25,877 nt of DNA, taken from assembly GCA_003427395.1 (NCBI GenBank), contig BFEA01000222.1, positions 76,405 to 102,281 of the forward strand. The letters run 5' to 3'. Positions 1-9,824 of the stretch are shown in pieces. Both the position numbers and the translations under genes were made by a program. Under the pieces are notes generated by a model. The model had not been told where the DNA came from. It made no database searches and was given only the letters and a program-made list of their open reading frames with translations. Numbering within the stretch: position 1 is the first letter of the stretch; every line of letters starts with the position of its first letter. Source of the DNA: Chara braunii (lineage: Eukaryota > Streptophyta > Charophyceae > Charales > Characeae).

Positions 1-150
1 CAGGCAGACTGCGATAGGTGGCCCAGCCAGACGGGCAGCCAGACAGATAGACGTGCAAGCGGCCAGGCAGACAGGCAGGCAGAGAGGCAGACAGAAAGGT
101 GTTGACCTGGCCTTGGCCCACAGACACCCCGACAGGCAGGCATCCAAATG
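1..150. repeat. Imperfect CAGGCAGA-type minisatellite
   Basis: The first 150 bases are built from loosely repeated CAGGCAGA / CAGACAG / CAGCCAGA units (for example around 52-98 and 130-145). No ORF with coding character crosses it. A second short repeat, TGTTGACCTGG, occurs at about 102 and again at about 202, each followed by a related ~20-base stretch ending in CCCCG. I see no gene between 1 and 250; it reads as degenerate tandem repeat. Confidence 0.55.
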
Positions 151-250
151 GTCGGCGCAGATGGTCAAGCGTCTACTCCGTGTGAACAATTATCAGCGGA
201 TGTTGACCTGGCGCTGACCCGCGGATGCCCCGTGCAGACAATCATCTAAT

Positions 251-1720
251 TTGCAGTTGGCATATTCTTTGTTGTTCGTGGTGGCCAGCACAGGTCAAGT
301 GTGTGCTCAAGATAATGCCGTGGTTGAGACACATGGTCGGAGAGCGACTGCAGGATCATCACGCTCCGATGTGCCGATGCACATCAATGAAGCAGATGAT
401 CTAGATGTTCTGTACGATCATGACCTCTATGATGATGATGATTCCAGAATCCACAAGTACATTGAAGATTGTAAACAATATGTGTATACCATGGCAAGGG
501 AGATGCATGATATGGAACAGCATAGGCATCAATCGAGTGCTGTGGCGCGGTATGGTGTGGTGGGTAAGGTTCCAAATGATCATGCCTTGAGGGAAGTATT
601 TGGTAGGTTTGTTACGGACAACCAAGGACTTCGTTGGACTCAGGATGAGTTATTGGATATGTTGAAGAAGAAGGAGGTGGAAGTGGATGCAGTTAAGAGT
701 GCGTTGGCCAACATTGAGTTCAACGCAAAGTCAGTGATGGAAAAATTTGTTCAAGAGGAACAAAACGATGAGGTGAGATATTCCTCTATGTCCGATACTG
801 CGCGTGTCAAAGAAGAGTCAAAAGTTAACATGGACATTGAGATGCGGATTCGTTCTCGGCTTAGGTCGAAGATTCGAGATGATTTGATTGATGAGATTGT
901 CAAGTATAACACCCAAGTTCATCCCCACGTGCTGGAAGAGTGCGATGGTTTGCGTCGGCGACTTGAAAAGGCGGAATGTGCAGTGAGGAGATTGTTGTCC
1001 TGTCATGGCCTGGCATGAGAAGATCCATCTTTTCGAAATGCAGTCTTCAATTTCCGATCAACTGAAAGTTTGGAGGCTCTTCCGAAAAGCGATCTAATTG
1101 CGATGTTACAATCAGTTCGAACTGTTGCTTCTGAGCTGGCTCACAGAAATGCAATGTTGGAGGTGCAAAATGCCATGCAGTTTCCTGTTAGCGACAACCA
1201 GATGAGGGCAACAGTGGTCAATCTTGGCCAATTGTATAAGGAAGCACACGAAGAGTTGATGAATGCTGTGTTTTTGGACAAATTTGGTGACTGGTGGGAT
1301 TGCGACTCCATGATTTATTGGGCTCAACGTCAAAATGAGCAGATGTACCAGCTTAGGAAATTGCTTGGTGACGTTGTGCTAGCTCATTCGCCAAAACGAT
1401 TTATCGAGGAGTTAAGGAATATGAAGAAGGAGTTGAATGTTCTTGCAAGCATCAATAAAGAACATGACAAAAGACTCAATGAGACTGTGATTGCATTGGT
1501 GGAATCTTTAAGTCGCCAATGTCCTAGATGTCGTCGAACATATTGGGCACGATTAGACTTTGCAAGGATAAATGAACTCTCGGTTGTTAAACCGAAATGT
1601 GATGGGAGCACAAACATTTATCCTGATGGACATAGTCAGGTCAATGAGGACGATGAATTTGCGATGGAAGAACGGAGGAAGCGACTTCGCGAATTGGCAG
1701 AGGAAGATAAACAAGAGTGA
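251..1720 (+). pseudogene. Unrecognised coiled-coil-like ORF, broken by nonsense codons
   Basis: I do not recognise this protein. A single frame runs from 251, where the first codon is TTG and the first in-frame ATG is at 377, to a TGA at 1718-1720. The only internal break is a TGA at 1016-1018; reading on through it gives uninterrupted coding sequence into the second half, so the two halves belong together. The frame also stays open past 1720 to a TAA at 1798-1800, with a Lys/Arg/Glu-rich tail, so the 1718 TGA may also be acquired. Visible features are an acidic stretch (DDLDVLYDHDLYDDDD), heptad-like charged helices, and a CPRCRRTYW motif (C-x2-C) near the end. The upstream boundary is unclear: possible splice acceptors (TTTGCAG, CACAG) lie at 250-295, so the visible start may be an exon edge. 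It could be a Helitron passenger, another transposon ORF or a host pseudogene; family unknown. Confidence 0.5.
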
Positions 1721-1796
1721 AAGAGGAGGGAAGAGAGGAAAGAGCCAAAGGATGTAGGGTCTAGGGATGACAATAGTTGCAAAGGGGGAAAGGAGC

Positions 1797-1805
1797 TATA
1801 AATAG
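1797..1805 (+). promoter_or_regulatory. Possible TATA box
   Basis: TATAAATAG is a textbook plant-type TATA element. It lies just after the unrecognised ORF and about 2 kb upstream of the Helitron reading frame. No initiator or nearby start codon can be tied to it, and the downstream 2 kb is low-complexity, so it may be chance. Confidence 0.25.
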
Positions 1806-3848
1806 AAGAGAAAAAATTGTTGTTTGTTGTTCTNACTTTAAGCNCATCGTTTGATGTGTTGTTAGATAGGTAGATGAGTGNAGCTTCGTAGACAGGATGA
1901 TGCAGGAGTGGGAGTGGGTAGATTGAGATGGATAACGAGGAGGTGGAGTGGGATGGTGGGAGGAACGCGTGAATTCAGATTTTTTTTATTCCATTAATGA
2001 TGATGATACTTGAAAGTCTCTCTCTCTCTCCCTTTCTCTCTCTGTTTCTCTCTTATTTAAGTTGTCTCTTTCTCTGTCTTATTTAAGCCGTTTCTCTCTC
2101 TTTCCTTTTTTTTTTTTTTCTTTCGTTTTTTCTTCTTGAGAACTATTCATGGAATGGAAAGAAAATATTGTTGACAAAAAAATAAATAAATCACCTTGGT
2201 TATTTATTGCTATGTGATCTCGTGTTGTACGTGTTCATGGTAATGGAGATGATATTAATCCTTAGTTGCATACATTTTTTTAATTCTGTTTGTGAATATT
2301 GTAGGGTTTTGTCTGTCCGTTCTTATACTGTTCTACTTATTCTTAAAAAACAACCAGGTGCGTATCTGTTAAAATATACAGATGAGATAATGTTAAAAAT
2401 TGGTTGAGATGAGTAAGAAGTTAAGAAAAAAAAATGTAGTGTTAAATCATTTTAAATGTTATGTGATATTATAATATGAATTTTATGAATAATTAGAAAG
2501 AAAGAGTCGAATAGTAAGATTAGAAAACAACAATAAACTTTGTCCGCCTTCCAATGAACGGTATCGAAGGAAAGCAAAGCATGCTCAAGAATAATCAAGG
2601 TACGTATGATTTGTCTATATGGGCCGCTGAAAATACTCAAACACTTATGTGAAGCAAATTAATTGTTATTGGGAGGGTTAGATCACACCATGTAATTCGA
2701 ATGAATATTGGAGAAGGAACCGATACGATAAGAAGGAATAAAGATGACAATAAATGTAGCCTTTTTCCCAAGACACCCATGCTATCCCGAATGACCTCCT
2801 CTCGGCTATACCTATTCCAAAAGGTTCTGTTCTCTACCCCCTTTGCTTCTATTTCATCAAAGTCACCCAAGCAAAAAAGGAGAAGAAAGGTGAGGTCATC
2901 AACGGTTTGCCCGACCTCGATCGCTAGGAATGACTCTTCCTGGATCCACGACCTTCGAGGCTGGCTGGGGGGAGGTGCGGTACGCCGCATAGACCCATTT
3001 ATGGGGGTGGTGCAATGTTGTTGCGGTGGAGCCAACGCCTACTTCTGAGATCTGGGCCTCGTGCTCTGGCGAGGAGAATGGGTACTACAGACTACTTGCT
3101 AGCGATCGGAACTCGGAAAGGTCGGCGAAGACATCTTACCTTTTTCAAATCTTTTGCGGACGGATGACTGACTTAGGATACCTAAGGCTGGCCGCAAGTA
3201 GGAGTCACCTCGATTATGGTGGATTGGAGCCAAAAGAAGTTCCAATCCCAGTGACAGATTTATCCGAACAGGAAAGTCAGTCCTGCTAGAGAATGACAAA
3301 GGGCAAACGTGGATAGACGAGGTACGTATGACTCTATCGCATGGGGCCCTGGAAAGACTAAGGGGCATATATGATCATAAATCGAACATAAGAAACAAAT
3401 GAGGCATACGAAAATAATAGGAGTTGCGTTAATTAACCTCAATAGGAGTTCAAAGAAGTTCCAGTCCCGGTCAAACATTTACAAGAACATGAAAGTGGAC
3501 CTATGCATCTATATTTGCACAAATGAATAAATTCCAATGTGAATTAACATTGATTAACCTCGATAGACAAGCTCAAGAAAAGAAAAAAAAAACGAACTGG
3601 CTCCTTTTTTTTTATATCGTCAGTGCTTCTCATTTTGGCTGCGTTCTTTGTGTTGCACTATGTCTTCTTTGTTTTTCTTTGTTTTTTATTTTCTACTTTG
3701 CATTATATTACTTTTTTTTATATAATTACATCTATATTCTATTTGACGATATATATGTGGATGTTTTGAGGTGTATTCTTTTCGCTCCGACTGCCTATAT
3801 ACATCTTATTTCTCCTATCCACCATGACGTGCCCATGTATATATACGT
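1801..3848. other. Non-coding stretch with low-complexity tracts
   Basis: No supported gene here. It holds three single Ns (1834, 1844, 1881), a CT-rich tract at about 2016-2100, a T-run at about 2105-2120, and AT-rich sequence at 2160-2500. A more complex block follows at about 2560-3500 with no long coding frame; it contains weak direct repeats (2599-2640 with 3321-3362; 3224-3277 with 3444-3497). From 3590 it becomes T-rich. Small ORFs in this stretch lack recognisable domains and overlap each other on both strands, so I do not call them genes. Confidence 0.5.
2016..2120. repeat. CT-rich / poly-T low-complexity tract
   Basis: Repeated CTCTCT and TTTCTCTCTC runs separated by TTATTTAAG motifs, ending in a T-run. 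Simple-sequence DNA. Confidence 0.7.
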
Positions 3849-5401
3849 ATGTACATACCCATTAATTTGCCAGAGGACCAAGACCCGCGTGACACTTCGA
3901 CCAACAGTAATCTATCCACTATTCCAACCTTTTCTTCACCTGCGGATAGGTCCTTGCATGTTCCATGGAAGCGTCGCAAACGTCATCGGCCTTTTGAAAG
4001 GGTTGTTAATGATCCTTTGTTGTCCTCACCGATAATATCAGAATGTACTCGGTGTGCTTCCATTGTTCCAGATCAAGTAGGTTTGTCTGTGTTCGAGGGC
4101 CCTTCTTCCTCATCCAACCATGGATTGGGATTGCGTATAGGTTCGGATGTTACTCCCAGTTGCCCTACGAGTGAGATGAGGATTCCATCACAACACGAAC
4201 ACCGCAAACGCGGACGACCACCTTCCCAAAGTCGTCGAACCCGGAGGTCTTTATTACAAGCGGTAGGTGTTGTAGGTGAGCCAAGTAGTCGCAGGAGAGA
4301 TAAACAACCTGTGGTAAGTCAAGATTATACTCTTGATTGTTCTAATGAGACCAATGTAGTGATAGGTCTTTATCTTTTCGACAATCAATTCCATCGATGA
4401 ATAATTTCACAAGCCCCATGTTTTTCAACAGAATGAGTCGAGGAGATAATAATGTTGGTAGGGATCGGATTAGTTGTCCTAGAAATCTCTCTGTGGCCTT
4501 GCAAAGTGAATGTCCACTTGAAATCCGTACGGGTGTTGCAATAAATGCAGATTCCGTTTCGATTGTCGAAAAATCCGTTTTACTCGATAATTTTCCCTCG
4601 CACTCGGCACATGTGCACAATTGTTCATCGTCCACAGTGACTGCGCATGTCCCACAAAGATTTGTGGAAAGTGATGTTTATCCTCCGTTGACGGATGTTT
4701 ATGCAAATGCATCTTCTGCTGCCACGACGCCGCCGAATTCGCCGAACACGTTGATTAGAAAGTTTGTTGGCTTTCATAATCGACGGAAAAAATTATTATT
4801 ATGGAAACCGATTCGTTCAAGGCGCAACAGACGATACCGTATGTTATTGATTCGACAGCTCCGTGCAAATAAAGTAATGCGTCGTTTAAAACTTGAATCG
4901 TTGTCGTCGATGGCTCACCATGTGCCATCGGGCTATGATGCAAGTGCAATAGTTGTTGAAAGTACTGTAGAGGGTGATGAACGAATGGAACAAGTTGATA
5001 GAATGAATGTGAATGAACCATGTTCTATGTCGTGTACGATTTCGAAATGAAGGAAAAGTTAGGGAAGACGACCAAAGTATTATGTTAAACGTACTCGTGC
5101 ATTGAGAGCTGCGCTTAAGAATCATAGGAGGAAAGAAGATGTGCGTGCTCATAAAAACTTTGTACGGGGTGTGAGGCGCAGTTTGTTCTCTGTCAATATT
5201 CTTCGAGAGATTCGAGCGAGTGCCTCTGCGCAATCGCGGAGCGTATCTTCTCCTGCGAGACAATCGCAGAGTTGTTCTTCCCGACCGAGGCAGTCCCGAA
5301 GTCTGTCATTGAGAGCGAGGCAATCGCAAAATCTGTCCATGAGAAATCGAAATTCAGTGAACAATCGCGAAAATAGTGAGTCGGATATTCGCGAAGAATA
5401 A
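3849..5401 (+). pseudogene. Helitron RepHel N-terminal basic extension
   Basis: This is probably the N-terminal part of the Helitron protein, in pieces. Frame positions from 3849 (ATG) encode a basic, Ser-rich segment with an AT-hook-like RKRGRPP near 4208-4230, ending at a TGA at 4398. The reading then continues in another frame through 4397-5047, so a small indel is likely at about 4340-4390. It carries basic runs (NRRKK, RSRRNRRYR) typical of the Arg-rich leader of Helitron proteins. In-frame stops are TGA 5048, TAG 5060 and TAA 5399, but the same frame continues beyond each. At 5231-5350 there are four 30-base repeats encoding decapeptides of the form QSRSxSxxxR, resembling an RS domain. 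It joins in frame, through the TAA at 5399, to the Cys motif of the Rep region. Exact start and possible introns are unknown. Confidence 0.5.
5231..5350 (+). repeat. Four tandem 30-bp repeats coding SR-like decapeptides
   Basis: Four consecutive 30-base units starting at 5231, 5261, 5291 and 5321 each begin CAATCGC or CAGTCCC. They translate to QSRSVSSPAR, QSQSCSSRPR, QSRSLSLRAR and QSQNLSMRNR. The period is exactly ten codons, with substitutions between units but no indels. Confidence 0.8.
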
Positions 5402-8295
5402 ATGAATGATTCGCATGATATTCCGGGTCCTGATCTTAATGCACTCCCATCGGCATCTGTGGCGACAACATATGCGGCGGTTGAGAACACGGTGGCGATT
5501 CTTGGGAATGCTAGCACTGTTGAAGCGTTCAGCCTTGACGGTCGATATCCGTGTAACCATTGTGGTGCTAAATTATGGCGTCATGAAAAGAAATGGACAA
5601 AGATGTGTTGTCGAAAACGAAACGTTGTCCTTTATGGGAATGGCCTTGCGAAGGTTCCCCGGAGCACGAGACTTTTTCTCTTTGGACGTCTCAAAGTTCG
5701 GACGGTCGATTCCTTCAAAATAATGCGAGGATAATTAATTATAGTTTGTCGCTCGCATCCTCGTGGTTGAAGCAACCGAGCGATGGTATTCAAGGATTCC
5801 AGGGCCAACTTCGGGCTCAAGGTCCAATCTTTCATCGGGTGAGTGCATTGGCTGTGGGGGAAGGGGAACGTCCTCAGTATGCACAACTATGCTTGCACGA
5901 TCCTCAACGTTTGGATGATGCGATTGATCAAAGGGTAAATTTCCTTAACTTACCTGCAAGTACATCCAATGCCGAACTTGATCGAACAAAAAGCATATTG
6001 AGAAGGTTTCACGAATTGCTACAACGATGTAACAATTACGTGAAGGACTCTATGACGGTTGCAGACCTTCCGCCGGAAGCGTTGAACGGGAGGAAGTTGG
6101 TCATAAACCCGGATGCCATGCCTGATGGGGAACATGCAAGGCGTTATAACCATCCTATGGGTTTACATGAGGTGTGTGTTCTGATGGCCGATGAACTAAT
6201 TCCTCGTGAGCTTGAGATTCGTTTGCGTGCTCCTCTTCCGGGTGAGCGGCAGACGGTTGTGGTTCCGGAATGTTCTCGAGCGCATGACTGCTTAAGGTTT
6301 GTTTTACTTTTCCCGGAGGGAATTGATAGTTGGTCGGTTCGACGTGCCTCGGAAGCTGGATGACCGCCAGGACTTAGTGCCAAGGAGTACTATGCTTTTC
6401 ACCTTCACGAGCGTGATGGTGAAAGACCTTGCCTCCTTTATGCAGCACGTCTCTTCCACGAGTTTTGTTGCATGGCGTACGCTAAAGTTGAGTCCCTCCG
6501 CTTAAAATGGGTGAGATTCCACCAGAAAGAATTGCGCTCGGAGTATTATCAGGATTTAAGAGACGCAGTGAATCAAAATCAACATGGTGATGGTGTTGGG
6601 ACAAAAGTGGTTTTACCATCAACGTTCACTGGGGAACCCTGATAGATGACTGAAAGATATCACGACAGCATGACAATTGTGAGGCGATTCGGAAAACCGG
6701 ATCTTTTCATCACTATGACGTGCAACACTAATTGGCCGGAGATCAAATAAGCCCTGTTGCCCGGTCAATGTCCTAATGACAGGCCGGATCTTCTGGCGCG
6801 AGTGTTCAAAGGTTATCTTGCACAACTAATTGATGAGATAAAGAATAAACGGATCTTTGGTAGGGTGAGTGGAATGTTGTATGTGGTGGAGTTTCAAAAA
6901 AGGGGTCTACCACATGCACATATACTGGTTATCCTGTATCCGAATGATAAAATTTGGGACGCGGATGCTGTTAACAATGTGGTGTGTGCCGAGATTTCTC
7001 CGGAAGAGGAATTGAGAGAAAGGGTGGCCAAGTTCATGTAGCACGGGATTTGCAGTGCGGAGAAACGCGACGCTTCGTGCATGGAGGACGGAGAATGCAC
7101 AAAAGGATTTTCGAAAGACTTCATTTCAACAACAACATTCAAAGACGAACAAACGTACCCTTCGTATAGGAGAAGGAAACCGAGTGATGGTGGTTTTACG
7201 ATTGTTCAAAATTGAATCGTTTACGACAATCGGCGTGTAGTCCCGTATAACCCGTACTTGCTAATGAGGTTTAATTGCCACATAAATGTTGAATATTGTG
7301 CTAACATCAAGGTGTGCAAGTACGTGTATAAAAACGTGTACAAAGGGTGTGATCGTGCTGTGGTTTGTAAGCAAGATAATAATGCACCCATCGACGAGGT
7401 TAAATTGTATCAAGATATGCGTTTTGTAGGTGCATGCGAAGCATGCTGACGTCTATTTGAGTTCGACGTTGCGGAACAATGGCCTGGGGTCGAAAGATTG
7501 CCCGTGCATCTTGAAAACATGCAAAAAGTGCAATTTGAACCTGACACTGAGCATGACGTTGTTTCGCAAGGGCCCCCGAAAACGAAATTGACCGCATGGA
7601 TGAAACACAACTCTTTGAATGAGCATATTCCTAAAGAGGAGCTTCCTCTGTATGCAGAGATTGTTAATACTCATGTGTGGGATAACAAAAATAAGAAGTG
7701 GAACCGAAGAAAGTGTGATCTTCACGGCGGTCCCTTCGAAAAGATATCTCGGTTGCATCACGTGAGGATCACGGAAGGCGAACGATTCTATCTACGCGTG
7801 TTGCTAAAGCATGAACATTCTCGTGGGGTGTGCTCTTTTGCTGAAATTCGTACACTGGACGGAGTGGAATACGATTTTTTTTTATCAGTATGTCTTCGAT
7901 TGGGCCTTTTGCAAACAGACGATGCATACGATCAATGTATAGATACAACCGCTGCACATTACATGCCTGAAGAAGTTCGTAAAATATTCGCTATGCTTCT
8001 CGCGTTTGGTCCGGTGAACGATCCGGTCCGTTTCTTCGAACGACATTGGGATAAGATGTCTGACGATTTTCAGTATCGCCACGGCTGTGAAATCGTTCCC
8101 CCGAACATTTTGCAATCGTTGGTGTTATTCCATCTTGATCGGATTTTGCAAGAGTATGGAAAAAGCATCCGTCAATTTTGCCTTCATTATCCAACGCCCG
8201 ATGGGGAAACAATTGCTGAGAACATAACCAGACATTACGAGAAAAGAACGGTGTCCTCGATTCTAAATGACGAGTTGTCGTATGATCCGATTTAA
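5402..8295 (+). pseudogene. Helitron replication initiator (HUH Rep) domain
   Basis: The Rep half of a Helitron transposase nicks and joins single-stranded DNA during rolling-circle transposition. In order: a Cys motif (CNHCGAKLW...CC) at 5550-5610; one frameshift at about 5612-5630; the conserved Helitron N-terminal block (GPIFHRVSAL, RPQYAQLCLHD); FGKPDLFITMTCNTNWPEI; RPDLLARVFK; and the HUH motif GLPHAHILV with His codons at 6913 and 6919. The tyrosine motif KYVYKNVYKGCDRA lies at 7318-7359, then RFVGACEAC, FEFDV and the linker to the helicase. After the frameshift all of this is in one frame, interrupted by stops at 6361, 6640, 6643, 6748, 7039, 7213, 7447 and 8293. The second catalytic Tyr of the usual KYxxKY pattern reads Asn. 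It is certainly a broken Rep; which individual stop came from which codon is inference. Confidence 0.88.
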
Positions 8296-9705
8296 ATGCA
8301 ACGCAGATATGACTCTAATTTTCGACGTCTTCGTCCACATCAACGAGTTTTGGTGGAAAGAGTCGTTCGGGTTGTACAAGAGAAAAGACCGTTGCATGCT
8401 TTTGTTGATGCACCTGCTGGAACAGGAAAAACTTTTTGCATTGAAATAATTTTGGCAGGCGTCAGGTCCCGTTCTGACATTGCATTGGCCGTAGTGTCAA
8501 GTGGGATAGCGGCGACTCTTTTGACGGGCGGTCGAACGTTTCACTCACGATTTCGCACACCTTTGAAACCTGATAAGACACGTTCCTTTCTGATTCCGAA
8601 ACAAAGTGATCTTGCAGAGCTTATCCGCCGTGCGGACTTGATTGTTTGAGACGAGGCCCCGATGAGTAACAAGTTTCACTTAGAAGCTCTTGACATTACG
8701 CTTCGAGACCTCTGTAATAACGACGAGCCGTTTGGTGGGAATGTTCTACTTCTTGCTGGGGATTTTAGACAGGTTTTGCCCGTTGTGAAACACGGATCCC
8801 GAGCGCAACAAATTGATGCGTCCATGAAAATGTCCCCTTTGTGGAAACTTTTTGAGGTTCATCAATTGACGGAAAATATGCGAACCTTAAGTTTGGGGAA
8901 TGATGTAATGGCACAAATGTATGACCACTTTTTTATGCGAATTAGGAATGTTGACCATCCTCGTGTTGTTGCTAATGAACCTGCTGCGGTCAGATTGCCA
9001 CGTGAGTTTTGTACAGATAAATCGATTGATGAGTTGATTTCATGGACGTTTGATGATGTGTCGAATCATGTGGGGGATGCGAATTATTTCTTGCCTCGAT
9101 TAATTCCATGCCCTACTAATGACGATGCCACTTCTGTTAACAACCGTGTTCTTGATGACTATCTTGGAGGGGTGCATGACGTTTTTAGTGTTGATTATCC
9201 TGATTCGGATGATATGGGACTCATTATTGAGCGGGAGTTTTTAAACTCTCTCGAGGAATCTGGCCTTCCGCCTCACAAGTTGCGCTTGAAAATTGGTGCA
9301 CCTGTGATGCTTTTGCGAAATTTGTCACCGAAGCAAGGACTTTGCAACGGTACAAGGCTGATTCTGAAGAAGATCGTTAATGATGATTTGTTGGAAGTTA
9401 CCATAATGCACACGGGTAAGATAACACTGATCCCCAAGATTGATTTGACAAGCGATGGTGAGAATATGGGGTTCAAATAGTTTAGAAGGTAATTTCCAGT
9501 CCGTCTCGCTTTTGCTGTCACGATTAACAAGTCGCAAGGACAAACTGTATCGCGTGTAGGGGTTTGGCTACGCAAACCGGTTTTTGCGCATGACCAACTG
9601 TACGTTGCTTTGTCTCGTGTTGGTCATCCCAACAACATCCGTGTTGCATTGCCTGATAAGAATTTTTTTACGAAGAGTATTGTATATCATGAACTTTTAG
9701 GGTGA
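8296..9705 (+). pseudogene. Helitron PIF1-type helicase domain
   Basis: The C-terminal half of RepHel is a superfamily 1B 5'-3' DNA helicase of the PIF1 group that would unwind donor DNA. Visible motifs in order: HQRVLVERV; Walker A APAGTGKTF (8410-8436); VVSSGIAATLL and GGRTFHSRF; Walker B LIV-stop-DEAPMSN, where a TGA at 8647-8649 sits at the position that is normally Trp (WDEAPM); LLLAGDFRQVLPV; LTENMRT; IGAPVMLLRNL; and the final AFAVTINKSQGQT and LYVALSRV motifs. In-frame stops at 8647, 9478 and 9490 are the only breaks; the last lies in the conserved RRQFPVRLAF stretch where Gln is expected. The frame ends at TGA 9703-9705, which overlaps a possible intron donor. It is in frame with Rep through the TAA at 8293. 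Confidence 0.9.
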
Positions 9706-9774
9706 GTGATGTTTTCTTTTTCCTGCGGAGTCGTCACATTCCAAAATAATTTCCGTCATATTCTTTCTTTGCAG
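9702..9774 (+). other. Candidate 73-bp GT-AG intron
   Basis: GTGAGT at 9702 overlaps the RepHel stop, and a pyrimidine-rich stretch ending in TTTGCAG closes at 9774. Splicing would join RepHel to the sequence leading into the next ORF, but the frame then hits TAA after a few codons. A one-base indel would be needed to reach the open frame DSRIPHKYDTRAKRRA that precedes the ATG at 9825. The signals are good; the consequence is uncertain. Confidence 0.4.
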
Positions 9775-9824
9775 GCGACTCCCGAATTCCGCATAAGTAT
9801 GACACTCGTGCTAAGAGGAGAGCA

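Noticed and set aside
251-310. Signal peptide (LLFVVASTGQVCAQ) at the start of the first ORF
   Set aside because: It depends on a TTG start and has no in-frame ATG. Possible splice acceptors lie within it and the rest of the protein is charged and coiled-coil-like.
3523-4035. 170-residue hydrophobic ORF with Phe/Leu/Tyr runs
   Set aside because: It arises from a T-rich tract and overlaps the better supported Helitron N-terminal frame.
6361-9705. Stop-codon reassignment (TGA read as Trp, TAA/TAG as Gln) in the Helitron frame
   Set aside because: All three stops occur, some at positions fitting Arg rather than Trp or Gln, and the nearby IFT172 exons use ordinary coding. Pseudogene decay is simpler.
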